NCBI GenBank assembly: GCA_958295875.1 | Contig: OY282379.1 | Coordinates: 2,170,001 to 2,234,000, forward strand | DNA: 64,000 nucleotides | Reading direction: 5' to 3' | Source: an uncultured Pseudomonadales bacterium | GTDB lineage: Bacteria > Pseudomonadota > Gammaproteobacteria > Pseudomonadales > Azotimanducaceae | Shown: one piece after another, positions 17,184 through 25,125 of the stretch | Layout: every line of letters begins with the position of its first letter | How positions within the stretch are numbered: the stretch's first letter is position 1 | The notes under the pieces: model-generated | Database searches by the model: none | What the model saw: the letters and a program-made list of their open reading frames with translations, nothing else | What the model was told of the DNA's origin: nothing | Translations under genes and position numbers: made by a program

Positions 17184-19238
17184 ATGATGGACGCAGCGCC
17201 GGGCGCTGGCGCAATTCAGCCCACCCGCTTCGCGCCAACGCCGGATGCGCCGCGTCGCGTTGCGGCTTGGCTCACGCCGGGGCGCGTGGCGTTGCTCGTG
17301 GCGGTGGCCGCGACGGCATGGTTCCTGTGGTTCTTGTTCACGGCCAAATCCGTGCGGTTCGACATGGACCCTCCCACCGCAGCGCTCACCGTGAGCGGCG
17401 GCTTCGAACTGCAGTTCTCCGGCATCCGACTGTTGCGCGAAGGGCCTTACCAATTGCAGGCCACGGCGGCTGGCTATCACCCGCTGGAGGTCGACGTCGA
17501 TGTGGCGGCGCCCCGTAACCAAACCTTCTCCTTGGCCCTCGTGCCGTTGCCGGGCCGGGTGACGTTTCAGTCCACGCCTCCCGGTGCCACCGTGCGCGTG
17601 GATGGCGAGGCCATTGGCGTGACGCCGTTGGTCGCGGATGTTGCCGCTGGGGCACGGGCCGTTGAGATGACGTTGGACATGCACCAGCCGGCGCCGGCGA
17701 CGGTCGATGTGACCGGCCGCGAAGTCGCCCAAACCGTCGCGCACACGCTGCGCCCAGACTGGGCCTCGGTGACGCTGGCCACGTCGCCGCCGGGTGCTGA
17801 GATTTATGCGGACGACGTGCTGGTCGGTGCCGCGCCGGGCCCGGTGCGCGTGCCGAGCGGCGAGCGCCGCATCGAAGCGCGCCTCGATGGCCACAAGACT
17901 TGGCGCGACATCTTGCATGTCGTCGCCGAGCAGGAACTGACGTTGCCGCCGGTGACTCTCGCCCGCGCCGATGGCCTGCTGACGGTGCGGTCGACGCCGC
18001 CCGGTGCCGGCGTGACGGTTGATGGCGCGTATCGGGGCGTCACCCCCACCCAAATCGAGGTGGCGCCGGGGCGTTCCCATGAAGTTGAGGTATCTCTGGC
18101 AGGACATGCGCCGGTGACGCGCCGCGTCCATGCACAGTCGAGCCGAGAGACGTTCGTGGACGTGGAGTTGGCGCCGCTGACGGGCGAGTTGGCCGTGACG
18201 CTTGCGCCGCCGGACGCGGAACTGTGGGTCGACGGTGCATTGGTCGGCGCCGGGTCGCGCACGCTGGCGCTGCCGGCGCGGGCGCATGACGTTGAGGTGC
18301 GAAAGGAAGGGTACGCCGGCTACCGCCGCGCAGTGACGCCGCAGCCGGGTTTCATGCAGGAGCTCAAGGTGCGCCTGCTCACCTTGGAGGAGGCGCGCGT
18401 CGCCCGCTTGACGCCAACCATCACCACCTCCGCGGGCCAAGTGCTGCTGCTCCTGAAGCCGTCGCCGATTCGCTTGGGCGCTTCGCGGCGTGAGCCGGGC
18501 CGCCGCGCCAACGAGGCGTTGCGGGAGGTTGCGCTCACGCGGCTCTATTACCTTGGCGCGCAGGAAGTGACGAACGCCGAGTTCCGCGAGTTCGCCGGCG
18601 GCCACGCATCCGGCGAGTTCGAGACGCTGGACATCGACAAAGACGCGCAGCCAGTGGCCAACGTCGCTTGGGAAGAGGCGGCGCTGTACTGCAATTGGCT
18701 TTCAGAGCGCGAGGGCCTCGCGCCGTTTTACTTGGTGGAGTTCGGCAAGGTGACGGGCTTCGTGGCCAGCGCCGTGGGCTATCGCCTGCCGAGCGAGGCG
18801 GAGTGGGCTTGGGCGGCGCGCGATGTGAGCGAGGAGGCGCCTCTGCTGCGCTTCCCGTGGGGCGACCGGCTGCCGCCGCCAGATCGGCACGGCAACTATG
18901 CGGACGCCTCCGCGCGGCATGTGGTGGGGCGCATCGTCTTCGGCTACAACGACAACCACATCGTCAGCGCCCCCGTGGGCACCTTCAAGCCGAACGCCAA
19001 GGGCGTGTATGACTTGGGCGGCAACGTGGCCGAGTGGGTACACGATTACTACGACATTCCGGAGCCGGATGCGCCTGCGAACCCGCTCGGCCCCGCAACG
19101 GGCGACTACCACGTCATCAAGGGCTCAAGCTGGATGCACGGGGCCATCTCTGAACTGCGCCTCGCGTTTCGAGACTATGGCGCCAAGGGGCGGCCCGATG
19201 TCGGCTTTCGCATCGCCCGCTTCGCGGAGGCGCAATGA
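17184..19238 (+). CDS. Membrane-anchored PEGA-repeat protein with C-terminal SUMF1 (FGE-fold) domain
   Basis: 684 residues. One transmembrane helix at about 34-54 (VALLVAVAATAWFLWFLF) is followed by several PEGA-like beta domains to about 410; recognisable cores are STPPGATVRVDGEAIGVTPL, TSPPGAEIYADDVLVG and STPPGAGVTVDGAYRGVTPT. The C-terminal domain has the SUMF1 signature: ALTRLYYLGAQEVTNAEF, PVANVAWEEAALYCNWLSER, YRLPSEAEWAWAAR, YDLGGNVAEWVHDYY, then GFRIARF. The cysteine pair used by formylglycine-generating enzyme is absent: the relevant end reads VIKGSSWMHGAISELRLAFRD. It is therefore probably a binding or structural domain, not a sulfatase activator. The stop overlaps the next gene start. 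Confidence 0.82.
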   Translation: MMDAAPGAGAIQPTRFAPTPDAPRRVAAWLTPGRVALLVAVAATAWFLWFLFTAKSVRFDMDPPTAALTVSGGFELQFSGIRLLREGPYQLQATAAGYHPLEVDVDVAAPRNQTFSLALVPLPGRVTFQSTPPGATVRVDGEAIGVTPLVADVAAGARAVEMTLDMHQPAPATVDVTGREVAQTVAHTLRPDWASVTLATSPPGAEIYADDVLVGAAPGPVRVPSGERRIEARLDGHKTWRDILHVVAEQELTLPPVTLARADGLLTVRSTPPGAGVTVDGAYRGVTPTQIEVAPGRSHEVEVSLAGHAPVTRRVHAQSSRETFVDVELAPLTGELAVTLAPPDAELWVDGALVGAGSRTLALPARAHDVEVRKEGYAGYRRAVTPQPGFMQELKVRLLTLEEARVARLTPTITTSAGQVLLLLKPSPIRLGASRREPGRRANEALREVALTRLYYLGAQEVTNAEFREFAGGHASGEFETLDIDKDAQPVANVAWEEAALYCNWLSEREGLAPFYLVEFGKVTGFVASAVGYRLPSEAEWAWAARDVSEEAPLLRFPWGDRLPPPDRHGNYADASARHVVGRIVFGYNDNHIVSAPVGTFKPNAKGVYDLGGNVAEWVHDYYDIPEPDAPANPLGPATGDYHVIKGSSWMHGAISELRLAFRDYGAKGRPDVGFRIARFAEAQ

Positions 19239-19549
19239 GTATGGGCAGCGTGGCTTGGCTCGCATTGCTGGCGGCTCTGGCTGGCGCCGCGGCGTTCGCA
19301 GCGGATGCGAAGGACGAGGGCGAAGCGCCGGCGCCGGTGGACGCCGCGACGCAGGCCGGGCCGGAGGAAGCGGGCGACCGCGCCCGCGCCAGTCAACAAG
19401 CCGAGCCGCCTCCTGCAGAGGCGCCGCAGCCAACAGGGCCCGAACCAGCGCCGGCAACAGCCGCCGACGCAGCCGATTCGCCGGAGGTGTTCGTTCCCAC
19501 CGAGGACATCTCCGAAGACCTGTCCGTGCGCTTTCCGGTGGACATCTAG
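19235..19549 (+). CDS. Small exported Ala/Pro-rich protein
   Basis: 104 residues with an ATGA overlap with the preceding gene, which argues for translational coupling. It has a signal peptide (MGSVAWLALLAALAGAAAFAADA), then a disordered Ala/Pro/Glu-rich chain and a conserved-looking acidic tail (VFVPTEDISEDLSVRFPVDI). No family is recognised. The pattern of a short periplasmic peptide with a hydrophobic/acidic C-terminal motif would suit a docking or linker role in the complex, but this is inference. Confidence 0.6.
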   Translation: MSMGSVAWLALLAALAGAAAFAADAKDEGEAPAPVDAATQAGPEEAGDRARASQQAEPPPAEAPQPTGPEPAPATAADAADSPEVFVPTEDISEDLSVRFPVDI

Positions 19550-19550
19550 C

Positions 19551-19577
19551 TTGGCTGGCCGGCGCGGGCGCTATACT
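19551..19577 (+). promoter_or_regulatory. Candidate sigma-70-like promoter before the ExbB-like gene
   Basis: TTGGCT at 19551-19556 and TATACT at 19572-19577 are separated by 15 bases, in the only sizeable gap (81 bases) in the downstream half of the cluster. The spacing is short and the -35 is weak, so this may only be an internal promoter, or chance. Confidence 0.25.
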
Positions 19578-19630
19578 GCGGCGGCTCCGGCAGGAGGCCG
19601 CCGCGCCGCTCCCAATGGTGTGATGCCAAA

Positions 19631-20428
19631 ATGAAAAGAAGCCTGCCGTTCGAATCCATCTACCAAGCGGCCGCGCTGATTCTCGCCATCATCGTGGTGC
19701 ATCTGGTGTACGTCACCGCGGTGCGCCCCAACGCCGATGCCATTCTGGAGGCGCGAGCCGCGCAATCCGCCGCCGGCGAGGCGGTGAATCAGGAACGCTC
19801 GCTGTATGTGGTGCTGCGCGATTACGAGCAGGAATCCTGCTTCGTGCTCGGCTTGTGGGCCATCGCGATCATCGGCTTCAAGGCGCGTAACTCGCTGCGC
19901 GAGCGGCGCCTCTTGGATGCGAACTTGGTGCAGGTGAGCGAGGGCATGAGCATCCTGCCCGAAGACACGCGCGAGTATGCGCGCCCGGTGCAGGCGCTGT
20001 CGGGGGACGCGCAGAATCAACTGCTGCCGCGGGCGCTGCTGGCCGCGTTGCAGCGCTTCGCCTCCACCCGCAACGTGCATGACGTCTCCGAGGCCGTGCG
20101 CCAAGTGTGTGAGGCGGAGTCGGACCGGTTGGACAGCGAACTCTCGATGGTGCGTTACATCACCTGGGCCATCCCGTCCATCGGCTTCATCGGCACGGTG
20201 CGCGGCATCGGCGACGCGCTGGGCCAAGCCTACGAGGCGGTGGGCGGCGACATCGCCGGCGTCACGGAAAGCCTGGGCGTGGCGTTCAACTCCACGTTCG
20301 TCGCCCTCGTCATCAGCATCTTCATCCGCTTTTTGGTCGATCAAGCGCAGCTGATCCAAGAACGCTTGACGCTGGATGTGCAGACTTGGTGTGACCGCCA
20401 GCTCATCCGCCACATGCAGGTGCGCTGA
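19631..20428 (+). CDS. MotA/TolQ/ExbB-type proton channel family protein
   Basis: 265 residues. An N-terminal helix at about 13-31 (ALILAIIVVHLVYVTAV) and a second near 68-85 (CFVLGLWAIAIIGF) are followed by a cytoplasmic loop. The family-defining pair of helices comes last: WAIPSIGFIGTVRGIGDALG near 177-196 and STFVALVISIFIRFLVDQ near 220-237. The IGTVRGIG segment corresponds to the pore-lining region of ExbB/TolQ/MotA. Such channels form pentamers around a dimer of ExbD/TolR/MotB-type partners and convert proton flow into movement. Here the likely partners are the two vWA proteins encoded at 21702 and 22781, whose N-terminal helices carry an ExbD-like Asp. Confidence 0.88.
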   Translation: MKRSLPFESIYQAAALILAIIVVHLVYVTAVRPNADAILEARAAQSAAGEAVNQERSLYVVLRDYEQESCFVLGLWAIAIIGFKARNSLRERRLLDANLVQVSEGMSILPEDTREYARPVQALSGDAQNQLLPRALLAALQRFASTRNVHDVSEAVRQVCEAESDRLDSELSMVRYITWAIPSIGFIGTVRGIGDALGQAYEAVGGDIAGVTESLGVAFNSTFVALVISIFIRFLVDQAQLIQERLTLDVQTWCDRQLIRHMQVR

Positions 20429-20435
20429 CGTGTAC

Positions 20436-21698
20436 ATGCTGGAGCTGAACGACGCCGAGCTGGCGCTCTCCCACGATGGCGAGGTGGTGTTCCAAGAGCC
20501 GGGCGTGGTGTCGCTGGCGGGACGCGAGCCGGTGTTCGGCGCCGCCGCCCTCGCTGTCGCGCGCCTGCATCCGCGCCAGAGCCACAGCCAATATCTGGGG
20601 CGCATGAATGCAGACCCGGTGGCCCCCGCCGCGCCCGGCATCGCCAATCAGGCAGACCTCGTGTATCGCCACCTGCAGCGCATGAAGGCGGCGGCGAGCT
20701 TGGGCGACGACGAGCCGGTGCGGATATTGGTGCCGAGTGCGAGTACACCAGAGCAATTGGCGCTGTTGCTCGGCATTGCGCAGGAGGCGCGCCTCAACGT
20801 GGTGGCGCTCATCGACGCCGCGGTGGCCGCTGCCGCGGCAACCCCCCTTGCGGGCGCGGCGCAACTGGTGGACGTGGCGTTGCATCGCGCCCAAGTGACC
20901 AAGTTGGCCGTGGCGAACGATGTGCAGCGCCAAGACGCCGAAGAAGAGGCCGAGGCGGGGCTCATGCGCCTGCTTGAAGGTTGGGTGGATGCCGTGGCAG
21001 ACCGCTTTGTCGCCGAAACCCGCTTCGACCCGCTGCGCGTGGCGGCGACGGAGCAGCAGGTGTTCGACCAAGTACACGCGGCCATCGCCGACGCGGCCGG
21101 GCAAGGTGCGCGGGAGCTCGTGGTGGAGACGGAGCACCGCGGCGAGGTGCGCGCCGTGGGGCTGCCTTGGAGCGCGTTGTGGGAGAAATCCCGGCAACGT
21201 TATGAGCGCTTGGCGCAACGCTTGAACCCGGCGGCGCCGGTGCTCTTGACGCAGCGCGCGGCGCGGTTGCCGGGGCTTGTGGAACTGCTGCGCGAAGCGG
21301 GCCACGAAACCCAAGCGTTGCCGGCCGCGGCGGCCCGCGACGGGGCGCAAAGCGTGGCGGCAACGCCGGCCGCGGAGGGCGGGGTGAGCTTCGTCACGAT
21401 GCTGCCGCGCCATGCCGGCGCCGCGCCGCCGCCGGCGCACCCCTTGGGCACGCATCTACTCTGCGACGCGGTGGCGGTGCCGCTCACCGATGCGTTCGAC
21501 GCGGGCCGCTGCCCTGAGGCCGCCGGCGCTGCGTTCCGCATCGTCAAGCGGCCAGATGGGCACTATGTGCTGCCCAATGGCGCGGCGTCCGTCACCATCG
21601 ATGGCCACCGGGTTGATGGCGAGGCGCCGGCCGCGCTGGGGGCGAGAATCGCCAGCGACGGGCGCGAGTTCCGCATCGTGCGCGTCGTCGAGGGATGA
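20436..21698 (+). CDS. Cytoplasmic protein with possible actin/Hsp70-like (ASKHA) fold and FHA-like C-terminus
   Basis: 420 residues from ATG 20436; a GTG at 20430 is an equally well placed start. No signal or membrane helix. The first 170 residues read like an ASKHA nucleotide-binding domain: a short beta hairpin (ELALSHDGEVVFQEPGVVSL), then PVRILVPSASTPEQLALLLGIAQEARL, the form of an Hsp70-like strand-helix unit, then VVALIDAAVAAAAATP and a second phosphate-loop-like strand LVDVALHRAQVTKLAV. The C-terminal 50 residues (GHYVLPNGAASVTIDGHRVDG, then LGARIASDGREFRIVRV) resemble a degenerate FHA or FHA-like sandwich. Both folds are inferred by eye. The cluster position between channel and vWA genes suggests a cytoplasmic regulator. 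Confidence 0.55.
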   Translation: MLELNDAELALSHDGEVVFQEPGVVSLAGREPVFGAAALAVARLHPRQSHSQYLGRMNADPVAPAAPGIANQADLVYRHLQRMKAAASLGDDEPVRILVPSASTPEQLALLLGIAQEARLNVVALIDAAVAAAAATPLAGAAQLVDVALHRAQVTKLAVANDVQRQDAEEEAEAGLMRLLEGWVDAVADRFVAETRFDPLRVAATEQQVFDQVHAAIADAAGQGARELVVETEHRGEVRAVGLPWSALWEKSRQRYERLAQRLNPAAPVLLTQRAARLPGLVELLREAGHETQALPAAAARDGAQSVAATPAAEGGVSFVTMLPRHAGAAPPPAHPLGTHLLCDAVAVPLTDAFDAGRCPEAAGAAFRIVKRPDGHYVLPNGAASVTIDGHRVDGEAPAALGARIASDGREFRIVRVVEG

Positions 21699-21701
21699 GA
21701 C

Positions 21702-22784
21702 GTGGCGCGGCGGCGGCGCTTCGAGGTCTTTTCGCTGGCGTTCTTGGATGTGATGTCCTGCGGCTTCGGCGCCGTGGTGCTCATCTTCCTCATCATCGAG
21801 CACTCCGTGAGCGACTCAGTGCATGCGCTGGATCGGGATCTCCTCTCCGAAATACGGCTGTTGGACTACGAGCTCGACGCCGGCAAGCCTAATCTGGTCG
21901 ATCTTGAACAGCGCTTGGAAGCGCTGCGGCAGCGCCTTGGACAAACGCGGCAGCAGCGTGTCGCAGTGGTGGCGGATGCCGAGCGCAAGCGCGAGGAACT
22001 CGACGATCTGGAGGCGCTCACCATCGCGAGCGAGGAGAGCGTCGAAGAACTGAAGGCGGATGTGGAGACGCGCCTGCGCGAGGTGGAGCGGTTGCGCGCC
22101 ATCGAGGAGGAGAACGCCGGCCGCGCGCCCATCTTCATCGAGGGAGAAGGCGACCGGCAATACCTCACGGGCCTTTTCGTCGGCGGCACGCACATCCTCA
22201 TCGCGCTGGACGCCTCCGCGAGCATGCTCGACGCTACGCTGGTGAACGTCATCCGGCGCCGCAACATGCCTGTTGAGCGGCAACTGCGCTCGCCCAAGTG
22301 GCAGCGCGCCGTGCGCACCGTGGAGTGGCTGGCGGCGCAACTGCCCATCGACAGTGTGTTCCAGATCCTCCTCTTCAACACCGAGGCGACGAGCGCGTTC
22401 GCCTCGCCCGCCTGGCGGGACACGACGGATGCGGACGCCTTGGCGGATGCCATCGAACGCATCGCCGGCACGGCGCCGAGCGGCGGCACCAGCTTGGAGA
22501 ACCTGTTCGTCGCCGTCGGCCGCATGAACCCGCCGCCGGACAACCTGTTCCTCATCGTGGACAGCTTGCCGACGCAGGGCACCTCGGCGCCGCGCTCTGC
22601 CACGGTGACCGGCCGCCAACGCATGGCGCTCTTCGAGGATGCCGCGGCGCAGGTGCCGCCGCAGTTGCCCGTGAACGTCATCTTGTTCCCGATGGAGGGC
22701 GACCCATCGGCTTCGGCGGCGTATTGGTCGCTGGCACAGAACACCGGCGGTGCCTACTTGGCACCCTCGGAGGATTGGCCATGA
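21702..22784 (+). CDS. vWA-domain protein with ExbD-like N-terminal helix (paralogue 1)
   Basis: 360 residues, GTG start 3 bases after the preceding stop. A basic start (MARRRRFEV) is followed by a helix at about 10-32, SLAFLDVMSCGFGAVVLIFL, with Asp16 at the cytoplasmic edge, like the essential Asp of ExbD/TolR/MotB. Residues about 45-140 are a charged coiled coil. Then comes a von Willebrand A domain with a complete metal-ion-dependent adhesion site: DxSxS at D170-S174 (DASAS), T263 in PSGGTS and D287 in LIVDS. The topology places the vWA domain in the periplasm. It probably pairs with the ExbB-like channel and with the next gene product. It overlaps the next gene by ATGA. Confidence 0.8.
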   Translation: MARRRRFEVFSLAFLDVMSCGFGAVVLIFLIIEHSVSDSVHALDRDLLSEIRLLDYELDAGKPNLVDLEQRLEALRQRLGQTRQQRVAVVADAERKREELDDLEALTIASEESVEELKADVETRLREVERLRAIEEENAGRAPIFIEGEGDRQYLTGLFVGGTHILIALDASASMLDATLVNVIRRRNMPVERQLRSPKWQRAVRTVEWLAAQLPIDSVFQILLFNTEATSAFASPAWRDTTDADALADAIERIAGTAPSGGTSLENLFVAVGRMNPPPDNLFLIVDSLPTQGTSAPRSATVTGRQRMALFEDAAAQVPPQLPVNVILFPMEGDPSASAAYWSLAQNTGGAYLAPSEDWP

Positions 22785-23791
22785 AGCGCGTCAAACGCCG
22801 CTTGGTGGAGGAGTTCAGCTTGTCCTTCCTGGACGTGATCTGCTGTGGCTTCGGTGCCATCGTGCTGCTGCTGATCGTCACCTCCACGCTGCAGCAAACC
22901 GTGTTCGAGGAAACGGAGCTGGACCTGGACGGCCAAGTGGCGCAGCGGCGCGACGCCGTGCACGTGCTGCGCGGCCAGACGCGCACGCTGACGCGCCAAG
23001 TGGAGGATCGTCAAGCGCAACTGGACAAGGAGCTAGAGGAACTGGCGCGGCATCGTCGCGAGTTGTCGGAGATCCTGGGCCGGTTTGAAGCCACCACGGA
23101 GCAGGCCGACACCCAAGCTGAGGCACGCAGCGAGTTGGCCGCCGCGCGCCAGAGCCTCACCGATGAAATGACGCGCCTGCTCGGCGCCGGCTTCGAGCGC
23201 CGAGACAACGTGATCGGCGGCATCACCGTGGATTCGGAGTACATCATCTTCGTCATCGACACCTCTGGCAGCATGCAGCGCTTTGCGTGGGCCGCGGTGG
23301 TGCGCAAACTGGCCGAGACGCTGCAGATTTATCCGGAGGTGAAGGGCATCCAGGTGCTGAACGACATGGGCGACTACATGTTCAGCAACTTTCGAGACCG
23401 CTGGATTCCCGATTCGCCGACGCGCCGCGAGGCTATCATGCGGCGCTTGGAGACGTGGGCGCCGTTCTCCAATTCAAGCCCGGTGGAGGGCATCGAGAAG
23501 GCCATCACGCAATTTTGGGCGCCGGATAAGAAGATCAGCATCTATGTGTTCGGCGACGACTACAGCGGTGGGTCCATTGAAGAGGTGGTGGACACCGTGG
23601 ATCGCATGAACCGCGCCGACGAGTCCGGCCAGCGGCGGGTGCGCATTCATGCGGTGGGGTTTCCGGTGATCTTCATGGCCGCCTCGCCGCGCCAGCAGCA
23701 ATCCGCGTACCGCTTCGCCGCGCTGATGCGCGAGCTGACGTGGCGCAACAACGGCACCTTCGTGGGGCTTGGGTTGGACGTGCTGCGTTAG
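22781..23791 (+). CDS. vWA-domain protein with ExbD-like N-terminal helix (paralogue 2)
   Basis: 336 residues, translationally coupled to paralogue 1. It has the same architecture: a basic start, a membrane helix SFLDVICCGFGAIVLLLIV with Asp18, a long coiled coil (about 45-130), then a vWA domain with DTSGS at D160-S164. The segment SLSFLDVxCCGFGA is nearly identical to that of paralogue 1, while the rest has diverged, which argues for selection on the membrane part. A later acidic GDDYSGG loop may complete the metal site. Together with paralogue 1 it could form the heterodimer that fills an ExbB-type pentamer. Last gene of the cluster, followed by a small hairpin. Confidence 0.8.
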   Translation: MKRVKRRLVEEFSLSFLDVICCGFGAIVLLLIVTSTLQQTVFEETELDLDGQVAQRRDAVHVLRGQTRTLTRQVEDRQAQLDKELEELARHRRELSEILGRFEATTEQADTQAEARSELAAARQSLTDEMTRLLGAGFERRDNVIGGITVDSEYIIFVIDTSGSMQRFAWAAVVRKLAETLQIYPEVKGIQVLNDMGDYMFSNFRDRWIPDSPTRREAIMRRLETWAPFSNSSPVEGIEKAITQFWAPDKKISIYVFGDDYSGGSIEEVVDTVDRMNRADESGQRRVRIHAVGFPVIFMAASPRQQQSAYRFAALMRELTWRNNGTFVGLGLDVLR

Positions 23792-23799
23792 GGGCAGGT

Positions 23800-23815
23800 G
23801 GCCCGGTGCCGGGCC
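23800..23815 (+). terminator. Short GC hairpin after the envelope cluster
   Basis: GGCCCG (23800-23805) pairs with CGGGCC (23810-23815) around a 4-base loop just after the last vWA gene. There is no T-run, so at most it is a weak or factor-assisted end of transcription. Confidence 0.3.
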
Positions 23816-23946
23816 GCCGCGCTTGGCGCGGGTGGCGCCGAAGCAGCGGCCGGCCGCAGGCGCAGCGCACTAGGGGTGCCGCGCGACGCCCCGGTCGGCG
23901 CACGGTGCTAGCATCGCGTCTTTGGCCCAGCAGGACAGCCCGCTGC

Positions 23947-25083
23947 ATGGCAGAGGTCGCGCGCATCGAACGGGAACGCCCCGCCCGCGCCGCGGGCGTG
24001 CGCCGGCGGCGCATCTCGGCGCGGGCGGCACTGCTCGTGGCTGCCGGCGCCTTGGGCGCGGCGCTGGGCGGCTGGTGGCTCTATGACCGTCTCGCGAACG
24101 TCTATGTCGTGGATGCGCGGGTCGGCGCGACCATGGTGTTGTTGAGTAGCCGCGTCGCTGGCTGGGTGACGGCGGTGCCGGCGAGCGAGGGGCAGCGCGT
24201 GGCAGCCGGCGCACCGCTCATTGCGGTGGACGATCGCCAAGCACGGCTGCGCCGCGACGAACTGCGGGCGCAACTAGCCACGCTCGATGCGCGCATCGAG
24301 GCGGCGCAAGCGGAGATCGCGTTCGTGCAGGCGCGCACGGCAAGCCTCATCGAGGCCGCGGCGTCCGCTTTGCAAGGCGCCGAGTCAGACTTGGAGGCAG
24401 CCGGCTCCATGCGCGAAACCCTGCACGACGAGTGGCAGCGCGCCGATGCGCTGCGTGAACGCGGCCTGCTCTCCGATCAAGATTGGGCCTCCCGCCGCAA
24501 TGCCTTCCGCACCGCGGAGCAGGGCGAGGCGAGCCGCGAAGCGGAACTGCGCGGCGCTGAGGCAGGCCTTGCCGCGGCGCGCTCGGAGCAAGCGCGGATG
24601 GACATGCTGAGCGCGGACCTCGCCCGGCTCAACAGCGAACGCCGCGCCGTCGTCCTGCAAGAGCAGCGCGCCGGGGAGGAACTGAACGACCACGTCGTCA
24701 AAGCGCCCATCGGCGGCATCATCGACGAAACGTTCATCGACCCAGGGGAGTATGTGGCCGCCGGCCAGCGCGTCTTGATGCTGCACGACCCAGGGGACAT
24801 CTGGGTGGCGACGCGGGTGAAGGAGACGGATCTGCGCCACCTGCGCGTCGGCAAGCGCGCCGAGGTGCGCGTGGACGCGTTTCCGGATGCGGTCTACTCG
24901 GCCGAGGTGTCGCACATCGGCCACGCCGCCACCAGCGAGTTCGCGCTGCTGCCCAATCCAAACCCCAGCGGCAACTTCACAAAGATCACCCAGCGTGTGG
25001 AGGTGAAGCTCACCTTCGACCAGCCGGACCCTAGGCTGCGCCCCGGCCTCATGGTGGAGGTGAAGGTGCCCAAGGGGGAGTGA
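23947..25083 (+). CDS. HlyD/EmrA-family membrane fusion (efflux adaptor) protein
   Basis: 378 residues. After a cytoplasmic Arg-rich start there is one transmembrane helix (ALLVAAGALGAALGGWWLY, about 30-48), a first lipoyl half-motif (VAGWVTAVPASEGQRVAAGAPLIAVDD), a long alpha hairpin (about 95-235), the second lipoyl half (APIGGIIDETFIDPGEYVAAGQRVLML) and a beta-barrel end. This is the EmrA-type adaptor that links an inner-membrane transporter to an outer-membrane channel. The MFS pump encoded 42 bases downstream is its obvious partner; no TolC gene is in the window. The ATG at 23947 excludes an upstream extension that overlaps the previous gene. Confidence 0.88.
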   Translation: MAEVARIERERPARAAGVRRRRISARAALLVAAGALGAALGGWWLYDRLANVYVVDARVGATMVLLSSRVAGWVTAVPASEGQRVAAGAPLIAVDDRQARLRRDELRAQLATLDARIEAAQAEIAFVQARTASLIEAAASALQGAESDLEAAGSMRETLHDEWQRADALRERGLLSDQDWASRRNAFRTAEQGEASREAELRGAEAGLAAARSEQARMDMLSADLARLNSERRAVVLQEQRAGEELNDHVVKAPIGGIIDETFIDPGEYVAAGQRVLMLHDPGDIWVATRVKETDLRHLRVGKRAEVRVDAFPDAVYSAEVSHIGHAATSEFALLPNPNPSGNFTKITQRVEVKLTFDQPDPRLRPGLMVEVKVPKGE

Positions 25084-25087
25084 CCGC

Positions 25088-25106
25088 CGTTCGGCGCCGC
25101 CGAACG
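25088..25106 (+). repeat. Perfect 8-bp-stem hairpin between efflux genes
   Basis: CGTTCGGC (25088-25095) and GCCGAACG (25099-25106) are perfect inverted repeats with a 3-base loop, starting 4 bases after the HlyD stop and ending about 20 bases before the MFS start. No T-run follows. It could protect the upstream message from 3' decay or tune the ratio of adaptor to pump; neither is shown. Confidence 0.6.
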
Positions 25107-25125
25107 CGAAGAGGGGCGAAACCGC

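Noticed and set aside
16911..18605. A 564-codon minus-strand open frame opposite the TPR and PEGA-SUMF1 genes
   Set aside because: The plus strand encodes clear PEGA and SUMF1 motifs; the minus frame is Arg/His-rich, lacks domains and is typical antisense openness in GC-rich DNA.
11340..23791. Zorya-type phage defence or a type VI secretion locus
   Set aside because: The channel protein lacks the long cytoplasmic tail of ZorA, no OmpA-like ZorB or helicase is present, and no Tss core genes are found.
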